DNA from: Tolypocladium sp. Sup5 PDA-1
Lineage: Eukaryota > Ascomycota > Sordariomycetes > Hypocreales > Ophiocordycipitaceae
DNA: 64,000 nt
Direction: 5' to 3'
Assembly: GCA_000750105.3 (NCBI GenBank)
Contig: JPHH03000032.1
Span: 186,001 to 250,000 of the forward strand
Positions 48,901 through 59,500 of the stretch are shown piece after piece. The notes below the pieces were generated by a model. It was not told where the DNA came from and did no database searches. It saw only the letters and a program-made list of their open reading frames with translations. Each line of letters opens with the position of its first letter. Within the stretch, counting starts at the first letter, position 1. The translations under genes were made by a program, and so were the position numbers.

Positions 48901-50187
48901 GCGAGGCGCATCGAGTACGAGCAAAGACACGCCCTCTCCCTTGCACATGTAGACAGCAAATGAACCTACGTGTATTACTCCGTAGATTGTGGCCAGCTCA
49001 CTGAAATCTCAATCTTGCAACAGCTTAAGCGTTGCTCTGCTCGCACGTTGCAGCGGCATGGAGGCCATCTATTGACTTACCTCGCTGTACTTCCTATCTT
49101 CAGTCCACCTTTCATCAATCTGGGACCATTCCCATGAGAGCCGACGGTCGGACGAACAACGGTGTAGAGACGAGCTCCTGGCAATGGCAGTTCCGGGTCG
49201 CTATCGTGCCAAGCACTGGCCGCTGGTGATGACGGTGGAGGCTTGCGCATGAACGCTGGCTCCTTCGCACGGCTGTCGCTGACGAGGCATTCGCCTTGCC
49301 TTGATTGCTCTGTTGGGAGGGGCAGGTCGCACAGAAGGATGAAGACGCCTCCAAGTTTACGGAATTTGGCCGTGCGTGGTTGGGTGGGAACGGTTGTCGC
49401 GGGCAGGCGTGACACGGTATCTTCGGCGGTAGCCGATGGCACGCCTCTTATTGACGGAGAAAAGACAGGGTGACAGGCAGTCCCGAGATTGGACAGGGCA
49501 TGGAGACGATGTTTGAGTCCACAGAGCTGAAAATGGGTTATACCCAAAAGAAGGGTGCATGGGGGACGATCCAATGATCAAGCAGCACACGCCTCGAAGG
49601 GTTTGGTCCCATCATTGGAATGCTGAATGCCCTGAATGCCATCAAGAACAAGACTGGAGAGATCTCTCAATCATAGATTTCTTTGATCGTCTTTTCGAGT
49701 GGTAGAGCCAGACTCGTGTCTTTGACGACTCTTCGGTCACAGTCAGGCTCGACAAAACAGATGGATTTGGCAACTCCGGCGTGAAGACGGGGACCTGCCG
49801 TGAGACCCGCCGCCGAAGAATCAGTGTGCCCGCTTCAACGTGGGGCGCTGATCATCCGCGCAACCATGGCTCTCTTTTCGGTGGTTTTTGGAGTTGTGCC
49901 AAATCCTTCACGCTACTCGTACTCTTCAAACTTGTGCGGGCTTGCGAACTTGCAGTCTCCAAGAGAGCTCAAGTTATGGCGAGCTCTCCATGTGACGGCT
50001 TGACCATGAGGCAATTTGAACCCTATTCCCGGGTCTCGTCGGTTGAGTTCGTGCGGCGATGTCGAAGCCACAACTGCACGGTTGCAGCTGTATGATCCAG
50101 GCCAGCTCCCCACCCAGCGCTCCGAACGGCAATGAAGCCCGAAGCGCCACCAGCCTGTCGCGTATCGAGGCCGGGAGACCCAGGCAA

Positions 50188-51172
50188 TCAAAAAAGGTTC
50201 CTCGTAGATGAACTAGTCCGTACAGACGTAATGATCAGCCGTCCCAAGAAGAGGGCGCAAACCGGTTGTGGCTTGGCTGGCTCCGGCGTTGATGGCACCG
50301 CTTCTCTTACTATCACGGTCCGAGCCCGCTGCTCACGCACCTCCTCAATCTGCTGAGCTGTCTCGCGGGTTTGGAGCTGATGCGACACAGAAAGCTTGAC
50401 AGCTGGACTTGTCTCAAGCCGTTCGTTCCTAGTCCCGCTACACAGTACGCATTGCTATTGGGGATCCCGCGGGATAGTAGATGGACCAAGTGGACCGACT
50501 GGATTTAGACCGATTGATGGAGGAGGGCGACTGCGACGGCAACTCACCTCCAGTCTGGCTTGCAAGTTTCTGGAAAGATTTGGGCTCGCATTAGCAGGAC
50601 AGCGTTCAAACCTTTGCGCCCCGAAGCACACGGCGATCTTTCACCAAGAGGGTCAGGAGGGCCCTAGGCAGTCAACAATGCGTGCCTTGTGCGATGCCGT
50701 AGTGCAGCAGATCGACAGAGGGATGATGATGCTGGCCGAAATAGCGAGGAACTCACGCATTGCCAAGGAGGGCGAACACTCTGCGGGTGTGGTGAGAGCG
50801 CGCAGCTCTTGATCCTGCAGAAAGATGAGAGATAATGTCACGAGGCCGACGGTGGGTGCAATCAGCATGTACAACCAGTCGCAAGACCTGATATCGAAAG
50901 AGATGATAAATGGAAGGCCTGATCAGCGCTGGGCAGCTCAAGCATGTTCGTTCTCGTCGAGGAGCCTCAATCGAGATACTGAGACGCTGGGCGCGGGCGG
51001 CGCTGCCTTCCGCCTCAGAGCCACCACGTTGACGCAGATGCAGTGGTGAGTAGTGCTGGTTCGCTCTTGGGATGGAAACGGCGTTGGATCCTGGCTCTAG
51101 GAAGAGCCTTTGGTTGCGAGGCGTCCAGCAGAGGACGAACCAACGTGTCTTGTCCGTATGGATATTCTCCAT
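50188..51172 (-). CDS. Possible multi-exon gene of unknown function
   Basis: Four exons, 51172-50888, 50814-50757, 50569-50548 and 50437-50188, join in one open frame of 204 aa. Introns would be 73, 187, 110 bp with donors GTCTTG, GTGAGT and GTGAGT and acceptors TGCAG, TTCCAG and TGTAG; the second has a GCTAAT branch. The C-terminal exon reads well, with SHQLQTRETAQQIEEVREQR (helical, charged) and REAVPSTPEPAKPQP. The N-terminal part (MENIHTDKTRWFVLCW and on) is less typical. No domain is recognised. The 5' end may lie further upstream, since the frame is open to 51475. The support is the two good GTGAGT donors flanking a tiny 22-bp exon and the clean frame across three junctions. It could still be chance. 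Confidence 0.3.
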
Positions 51173-52788
51173 CTGGCTGGACGCGGACCCCGTACTTTTC
51201 ACAACGCCCAAAAAGAGGAACAGAGACCGTTCAGAGTTAGCTGCCATGCCAGCAAGCACCAGCCATTCACAATGGCCCAGGATAGAGAGCGATAACTCGA
51301 CTGCCACGGGCCAAACGGCGAGAGGGCTGGGGGACACGGGTTGCTGGCGTCGATGGCCCTCGGCCGCTGGGAACGGTACCCATCGGGCTGGGAGCGGGTG
51401 CTTGAGCGGCATCGTGAGACGGCAGCCATGTCTTCCAGTCCATCTGGCTGTCTCAACTGGACTTGTCGCTGGCATAGTGTGTCAAGGGCGGGAAGGGATG
51501 GGCCGATTGCAGGACGTGGGGGTGCTGGAGCAAGTCAAGCCTCCGCCGTGGAGGGGGAGTGTAGCGGGCCGCTGGGAGGGGTGTTGGAGGATGAGCCCAG
51601 GGGTGGCCTTTACCGAGGGTAGGGGGTGGCTAGGGGGCCGGTGTAGGGAAGCGGTATGGAGGACATCTGCAGCCACCTCAGCTCGAAGAAGCTGGGGCTG
51701 CAGGTGCGCATCCACCATCCACCCCATGGATTCCTTGCACTCTGCTCGCCGCATCCGTTGCAGACACATCGTCTGTATCGGTAGGGCAGGGCAGGGAGCA
51801 TCTGGCCCAGAAAGGCAACAATCTGGTCCCTGGAGCCTGTCAGAGCCAGGGCAACCTGCACTGCTGTTGGGTTGGTGATGCTTCATCTTTCGGTCTACTA
51901 CAGGCGCAGGTACGGCGTAGGATTCGCAGAACACATGGCTCTGGATGCCACCCACATCATACAGACACACGTTTCTGATCCCATGGTATGTTACTCCATT
52001 TGCCAAGCTACTACATCTCCCATTCGTACGAAGTATGGCGAGCGCCTGCAAGTCTCGTCTCGTCTCGTCCATGCGACTTATACATGCTCTCGACTAAGTG
52101 CTTGTACATGGCAATGCATGATAAACGTGTAAAAAGCACCTTCCACAGCCAAATAACAGCATCCACAACGCCTGCCGTACCGTGCTACCGCCCGTTAACC
52201 CTGCCTGACAGCCACATGGGCTGGGTGGTGGTGGTGTGGCCCATCTCATCCCATCCCATCCCACCCCCGTCATCACTCCCCTCCCCTCCCCGTTGCTCTT
52301 CGGTCAGATCCCACTGCTACTTTGTACCGCGGGATCAAGGTACTCTATACCTCCTCCACCAGGGCGTGAGACTCGAGGCTTGTGTCCCGGAACCAAGCGC
52401 AGAGCCGGCCGGGATGGGCCTTGGAGGCTGGTGGGGACCTGTCGTCTTGTCTCTCCTGCACTACCGAATGCGCGTGCAGAGAACCAGTCTCTACGTACTC
52501 CGTACTCGGGGTACTTCGCACCTTTGGCCGTACATGTGCAATCACTGCTGGTACCCATCTACAGGCCCATGCCCAAGGCAGGTTGTCGTAGGGCGGGAGG
52601 AGGTGGAGCCGGGGTAGTACTGGGCTGCCGATGGCAGATATATACATGTGGGACACTGCTGCTGAACCACGCCGTTGTTCTTCCATATAACATCCATCAT
52701 TGCCATAGCCGTCCTTACTGTTGGGCAATTTGTCTTTGGAGTTTGCCATACTGCTATTCCATTCTCGCTCTCGCCCTCAACCAGGACC
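51173..52788. other. Region upstream of the bZIP gene
   Basis: About 1.6 kb. Long ORFs on the plus strand (for example 51072-51878) are Arg/Gly/Trp-rich and look spurious. A CATCC-type pentamer repeat sits near 52241-52263. The last few hundred bases should hold the bZIP promoter and 5' UTR; a TATATA lies near 52639. Confidence 0.45.
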
Positions 52789-54751
52789 ATGTCCTTGACG
52801 GAGGCCTGGACGTTTCCCACAACGAGCTCACTCACCATCGATCCAATTGCAATTGCACCGACAGGCTGTGCTCCTGGATTCGCGGGCTCTTGCGTTCCTC
52901 CTCCGTATTCGTCTATAACGCCTCCTCCCAGCACAACGTCGCCGTCCTTCAGTCCTCCGACGTTCAGGAACGGGAAGATGCCAAATTCCACGTCTTCCCT
53001 ACCAAACCCCAAGGAGCTCAGCAAGGAGGACGACTGGACTCGTGTCAAGGACCCAAAGGAGAAGAAGAGGATACAGAACCGAGTCGCACAAAGAACATAT
53101 CGTAAGTACTCATGCCACTTGCTTTATACGTCAACCTTGTCCTTGTGCCTCATGCCCATGCCTACAATGTCTTGTGCATTGCACCCTCTCCGTTTTATGC
53201 TGCATGTGTCTGAGACTCCCCGGGGTACCAATACTGACTGTGAATGGACGTAAAAGGCCATCGGATGAAGGCAAGACTGGGCGAACTTCAAGCTAGACTC
53301 GACAGCCACGAGCGACGGAGGGTTCAGCAAGCTACACCCGATAATAGCGAGTCGTCAAGCAGTTCAAACGCAGGCTGTGGCCACTCTTACAACACAAGCA
53401 CCACAAGCACTACAAGTGCCGCAAACAACGGCGGTAGCATGGCAGGCCACTCCCCGATCACCAATGGGTACGGAGGGGAACCGTCACCGTCACCAATTAC
53501 AGGAGACAAGCTGCCCGCCCCGATACCGATGCTTCAGCCGAATATGTATGAACAACATATGGACGAAACCGACCCTTCGCTCTATCCCCAAGCCGCCAAC
53601 TTTCTCAACAGCCCGCCGAACTCTCATCCATCGCCTCCACCCGCTCATGGCCTCCTCTCCCCGCCAGGGCGGCCCGGTGCCGAACGGTCCGTCAAAGTGT
53701 CTGAAGACTTTGTGCTCGACTGCCTCCGGTTCCAGACGCAGCTTCTCAACAGACTGAATAGTCTGCAACAAGATCCCAGCTGTGTCGGCCCGCCACCATA
53801 TGGAGCGCCTGACGGCATGAGCCCCAGTATGTGTTTGGTCTGGGTATACGTAGTTTCAGTAGACTAACAGATCAGTTCTAGATGCTATGAGACAGGCGGA
53901 GCACGTCGGCTGCGTCAACGCCTTCACTCCGGCGCAAGCAGACGGCATGGAGTTTGCTTTCGATGCGCCAGCTGATGTCTGGAAGACGGAACACCTCGAC
54001 CACAAGATGCGCCACCCTTCGCCGCCCACAGATGCGATGAACTTTGCGCCATTAGCCACAGCGCCGCCGCACATGGGGCCTTCGGTGATGGACCCGAACC
54101 CCGACATGAGACAAGTGCCACCCCCGATGCCTCCCGGGACCGTGTCCCTGGATCAGAGGTTCGAGGGCATCATGCAGCACGTCGAGGCGGCGGGATTCGA
54201 GAGTTTCGATGATCTCGTGACGGCGTACTATAGCGACACGTTCCGCGAGACGTCCCCCCTGGCAAACGAGCAACATCTGAGCCGAAACAGGCGGCTGCCC
54301 AAGGTCATCTCGGATGTGTTCCAGGCGACGGACAACTGGACCCATTGGGAGCGCCGTGGCTTCCAAGAGGAGATACTAAAGACGGCCGAGTCCATGCTCA
54401 TCTCGGAGGGTTCAGGTGTTCGCAGCAGCCTCATGTCTCAGATCAGACCCTTGATTGAGACCCAGGACGGCGCCATCCCGCCCAACGCGGGTGAGGCGCT
54501 TCTCGGGATGAAAAAGGCCATTCAAAATGAGGTGAGTGCTCATTCAGAATATGAGCACAGCATTGGAGTAGAATGCTGACTCTGTACAGTTGCCAAACTC
54601 GTGGGCGCTGACCATGGCCTTGGCTGCGGACAGCAGATCCTCCTGGGGGCGGGATCGATCCAGCACCGCGCTGGCTACGATCCTCTTGCTGCAGTTTTCC
54701 GGCCGCATCCCCAATGATCAACTCCTTCAGCTGATCGGAGCCTGCTTATGA
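52789..54751 (+). CDS. bZIP transcription factor
   Basis: Four exons, 52789-53101, 53257-53826, 53882-54531 and 54590-54751, give 564 aa. Introns are 155, 55 and 58 bp with donors GTAAGT, GTATGT and GTGAGT; the first intron interrupts the basic region. Residues 87-106 (KDPKEKKRIQNRVAQRTYRH) are a fungal bZIP basic region with the N-x-x-A-x-R signature. Only a short leucine-poor zipper follows (RMKARLGELQARL). A Ser/Pro-rich linker leads to a conserved C-terminal region (SLDQRFEGIMQHVEAAGFES, then SDVFQATDNWTHWERRGFQE) found in fungal bZIP regulators. It should act in the nucleus. Its position about 1.8 kb from an NRPS remnant, a thioesterase and a decarboxylase suggests it was a pathway regulator; that is inference. 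The frame is intact across all exons. Confidence 0.85.
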
Positions 54752-55973
54752 TTGGAACACACAATGCCCAATGACTTATGACATGTGCTTGATGTCAACT
54801 GAGTACGGGCTTAGGGAAAGCCACAGAGGAGGTGAGGCGCCGCCCTGAGACATCACCAAGCCCGAGTAATTGGCTTACCTCCATTGATCACAGGCATAAA
54901 TGGCACGAACGACGCCATTAGGCGCCAATATTTGGGTGTCGCTGCATATAACGCAATTGCCTCATGCGAGGGCCAGTAGCAACACGCTGCTCAAGACACT
55001 CGTCCACCGGCCAAAGGGCCACAAACACCAACTGGGCGACGCCTCTGTTCTCTCATTTGACAATGACGTTGCACAACTTTGGCTCTGAGGACTAGACATT
55101 CTGCGGAGGGCAGACGGGAAACGAACTGGCACGGTAATCAACACAATGGAGGAGAGGCGGCATTTTTAAATCAAGGGACTGATGACATTTGGGGAACCAA
55201 CGGGATGCATTACGGACTGACACATGCGCCACGGCCATGTAAATGTTGGCACCGCTGCAGGTGCCGGAGTTTGGGAGACGGATATCGGATAACATACGTA
55301 CATGGCCATTTTTGTATATTTCACTATCGACGCTGGAGTGGCTTCTGTGACGGCCGCAGTATATAATTAGCAACGAATACCAGCACACCTATGACTACAT
55401 GAGCCCGTTGATCCATCACTTGATATCCATCAGGTCTTCCATTCTCGGTCCAACCGACATGTCTTTTTGTTCTTTTGTTTTTGTTCAAGTTGCCCGATGG
55501 CACGGGATCTCCTAACTTCACAATTCTTTCGTTGCTCAAGTTCGCTTAACCCGTTTGGTATCAGTCGATTAGTATGCGATGTTCAAATCGCTGTTTTGCT
55601 TGACGTCGATAAGAGCTTGGCCTTGAACCAAGTATAATAGATGACCGTTGCGCCGTATGCCACGGTGACTACATATATAATGACCTCCCTTTCATAGGCC
55701 GGAAACCTCTAATGATAGAAGCCCATAGGCAGCAGAGAGGTCCAAACAGTATCATGTACGTGCCTGGTGTCAGATGAATATTAAACAAGCACTACAGCTA
55801 GGCAAAGATGAAGAAGAAGTTTATTACGCTAGCTAGCCTTTAGGCCCTAGAGCTTCTATCTTTATCTAATATAGGAAAAACCCTCTAGAGGAAGAAAACC
55901 CATATCCTTGCATCGAGGCGGCGTCAGGTCGTAAACGGCCCAGGAACTATGGTGAATAGGAGCGGGCTATGCC
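54752..55973. other. Intergenic region between the bZIP gene and the AT-rich island
   Basis: About 1.2 kb without a supported gene. From about 55560 the sequence becomes AT-rich with CTAGCTAG-type words, marking the start of the island described next. Confidence 0.5.
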
Positions 55974-56450
55974 CTAGTCCGCTACATCCGTGTCCGAGTC
56001 CGAGCCTGGGCCCGTGCCGACTACGCCTTGCCTTAGGGATGAAAGCGTGCCGCGACCGAAATGAATACTCGTCTGGCCCCTCGCCTGACCTGCCCTAGCG
56101 ATCAGCGCCGCTGCCGTAGGACGCCCTGGTGGCCGTGCCGCCTGGGCCGGAGCCGGAGCCGGCCCGAAGATGAAGGGGGGACGCTGGGTATTCGGTCCGG
56201 TGCGTCTGTCCTCGAAACGAGCTGCACGGTGTAGGTAAGATGCCCTCGCGTTATCCCACGCCTTAGCTAGGCAAAGATAGGCTATTAAATATATCACAAA
56301 CTTTATTATCAGTATGGGAACAGAGGGAAGGAAACGTAAAATAAGCAACTATATAGCACTTGAATCAAACAGATATAATAAAACAAAAGAAATGAAAACA
56401 GAACAACTGATTAAATACTGAGACTAAAGAAATCCACCACGGGGGACCCG
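55790..56450 (-). mobile_element. AT-rich island with a possible transposon scrap
   Basis: A 124-codon frame on the minus strand (56348-55974) contains AKAWDNARASYLHRAARFED followed by a Pro/Ala-rich tail ending in an acidic GSDSDTDVAD. Its N-terminal part is AT-rich and strongly hydrophobic. Flanking DNA is rich in CTA/TAG words (CTAGCTAGCCTTTAGGCCC), unlike the rest of the window. The 14-mer AGCTAGGCAAAGAT occurs at both ends of the frame, near 55797 and 56267, in direct orientation. Composition and the orphan C-terminal-like ORF suggest a degraded mobile element lying next to the NRPS remnant. No transposase motif or complete terminal repeats are visible, so this is a weak call and the limits are approximate. 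Confidence 0.3.
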
Positions 56451-56506
56451 CGGCTTCTAAGAGCCACTAACAGAAAATGACCTATGCTCCATCATGTCGG
56501 TACCAT

Positions 56507-59500
56507 TTAGGCTTTTGACAGCGACAGGCTACCGAGCAGCGTGTCCTCTTGAGAGAGAATCTGCTGAACGAGATCACCCAACTGATTGGCTATTGTCAGA
56601 TGTCGAGTTTCGGAGAGAACATCAGACTGGTAGATGAAGTTGAGGTCAAGCTGCTCCTCAGACATGAAGCCGTGAAGGACGAGTGGGTAATTGCAGAAGC
56701 CCTCCATCGACTCCTCAGCGGTAAACCTCCCAGATGCTTCGGGAATGATGAGCGCCTTAGACTCCCTGTCAACTGTGGTGGAGGCAGTGAACTGCATTGG
56801 CTGTATCACCAGCAAGCTAGAGAACTTCCATGCCTGGGCGATTTCAGGGCTGAGATTGGCGATGTTTTGCACGCTGAATTGCTTGTGTGCAATCATGTCA
56901 GAGGCTTGAAGACTGCATATCTTGTAGGAAAGCCGGGGCTGGTTATTGCGAATCGAGGCGGGCTCGAACAGGTACTCGGGCCATGACGCGGCCTGCTGAC
57001 CTCTCAATGCCAGAGACCGGCGGACGGAGCAGACATCGTCAGTTTGGCTGTATCATTGCACATGCAGCCATAAGGACTGAAGCCTTGGTGATTGTGGTAC
57101 CCTTTGTGGATGAGAAGTCCATCGTCTTCCTCCTGAAGCGGGTAGTATTCTTCGGTCGGCTTTCCAAAGAGCCAGCCATAGGCGGGAAGCTTCAAGGCTG
57201 AGCACCCGTGAGCTGGGATCTCCAGAAGTTGCTAGCAGCGGCATGATCGATCTCGGTTGTGTACTGGATGAAGCTGGAGTAGGGCTGAATGGCTGGAGGA
57301 GCGGTTTTGAGGTATGCCTTGTGTGGGATATCGAGAACGATGGCTGTAGACCACCCATCAAGGCCGAATGGTGAAAGAACCAGACAAAGTATCGTGCGCC
57401 GCTATCCTCTTCAATAATGGCATAGCGGCAAATCCTGGTTCCGTAACCCATGTTCATATCCTTGGCCGCCAGCATGAATGATCGGAGGCTGGAGAACTGA
57501 GAAGTCGGCTCCCACACGACGTCGTTCTTTATCGTCGATTGGACTGAAGATCGGTTGAAGTCAATTATCCTTGTGCGCAAGGTATTGCAAGTTGCGAGAG
57601 TCTGTTCCTAGGTAGCCTTGAAGCGAGTAAGGTCAACATGGTCAGGGAGCTGGTAGATTCTCTTAGACACATAGGACCCCGGCTGCTGGATGGCAGTAGG
57701 CATGAAGCTATCTTGAACCGTGGTGCATGGGTAAGCGTCTTCGATGACTTGTTCGTCAGAGAGGTCTCATTGGCGTCGGAGTTCTGAAGATATTGTCCAG
57801 CTCGGCAGCGGGCAGCAAGGTAAATGACTCCGAGTCAAAAGCTGCGTCACTGGTGCCGTCCGTTGCAACAACGGGCATGTTTGACAGGCGCGAATCCTTG
57901 GATATCTTGGCCCCTGTGAGATTGAGACCCTCCTGTTGCGCGAGAGACGCCAACTGTATCGCTGTGATAGGGTCGCCACCAATCTGGAGGAAAATGTCGT
58001 TTTTGCCGATTTCTTCTGGCTCTATTCCCAACACCTGAGCCCAGAGATCCCGTAGCTTGAATACAATGTCGGTTGTTGGCAAAATCTTGTTACCCAAAGA
58101 GTAGGCCGCGAGCTCTTCTTGAGAGAGGCCCTGCGTCAAGGAGCGTAACCGCTGCCTATCTAGCTCCATCGAGCTGATGAAGGGCATAGGCTGGAGAGGC
58201 AGGATAGGCGTGGTACCATGTATCCAGGGAGTACTCCCCGCAACTCATCTAACACTCGGACAGGAATCTCTGCAGAGCTTCATCAACTTGAAGTAGCAGT
58301 TGAGTTGCCTCATCGCTAACTGCTCCAAGAGACTTGTCATCGAAGCTGATGAAGGCTGCAGGTTCGTCGCGGTATCATGACGGATGACATCCACAGCAAC
58401 GTGTTCAACACCATCTGCGCGCTTAATGCTGTACTCGATTTCCCCCAACTCGATTCGATAACCTCGCACCTTGACTTGTGTATTTCTTTAGCCGAGATAT
58501 TCGATAGTGCGGTCGGTGTTGTACTTGGCCAAGTCACCGGTCTATATCACCGGTCCTATAGAAAGTCCTTGTATCGTCTACGGAAGGCGGGGACAACCAA
58601 TCGACACTCTTAATGAAAGATGACTTGGTCTTCTCTTCGTCATTGAGGTACCCACGAGCCGTATGCCGCTGGGGGAGAATCTCACCCGCACAACCAAGTG
58701 ACGGGAGCTTGTTGTTGTCATCTGGCTCAACAACCCAACAGGCACCACTGAACCCTTGGCTGACTGTCGTGGGTGACTCGTTGATAGATCCGTAATGGTG
58801 CGAGGCGCAGAAAATTGAGGCCTCAGACGGCCCGTACGCGTTGATGAGTTCCACGCGTCCCACCCAGGTTCCAAGATATCCTTGGTCGGAGGCTCTCCGA
58901 CGAGTAGCAGTCGCCTTAGACTTGCCATGTCGTCCGGCTTCAAGGAACGAAGGAAGGACGAAGTCAGCATGGCAGCGATGATCTGTGCCTTAATGACGAA
59001 GCTAGGAATGCTCTCGATTCGTTCCTAACCCGTTAATACACATACCGTGCCTCCGAAAACGAGCCTTTCGAGGATTTCGCTCAAGCTCACATCAAATACA
59101 TAGTTTGAAAACTGAAGCACTTGCTCGGTGTGATCAAGGGCATAGGCTCTACCGTAGCCCATGATGCTAGAGCAGAGAGACCTATGGTCCACAGCGATGG
59201 CCTTTGGCTCTCGGCATAGGACATTCCGCCGTCAGCAGTGTAGATGGCTTGTTTTCTGGTCTCTGCATGGCTTGTTGCGAAATAATTTCAGGAAGACAGG
59301 CTTTGACAGGCTCGGTTGAGTAGTGGTTCCATTCAAATACAGTCTCCAAGTCCCACGGGCCAGCAACCGAGATATCATCCAGTGTTCTGCCATCTTGCAT
59401 CGTTGTGAGCTGTCTGGCGACGTGATAGAACTGGCTGGACAGAGCTCAACCTGAAGTCGGCCAGGGAGCTTGAAGGATACGTGGAAGTCAACTCGGCGGG

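Larger units (their letters stand above)
43757..50187. other. Gene-poor intergenic region, 6.4 kb
   Basis: No supported coding region. Short frames on both strands have shadow-like composition. Two frames begin with hydrophobic, signal-like N-termini (45683 + and 46796 -), but neither extends into a convincing protein. The region holds two long G runs and a 13-bp tandem repeat, listed separately. No RNA gene or transposon ends were recognised. Confidence 0.5.

Noticed and set aside
51072..51878. A 268-aa plus-strand ORF
   Set aside because: Rich in Arg, Trp, Gly and Ser, without domains; partly antisense to the candidate gene at 50188-51172.
52236..53105. A 289-aa plus-strand ORF overlapping the bZIP start
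   Set aside because: It reads through the bZIP first exon in another frame; the bZIP frame carries the basic-region motif.
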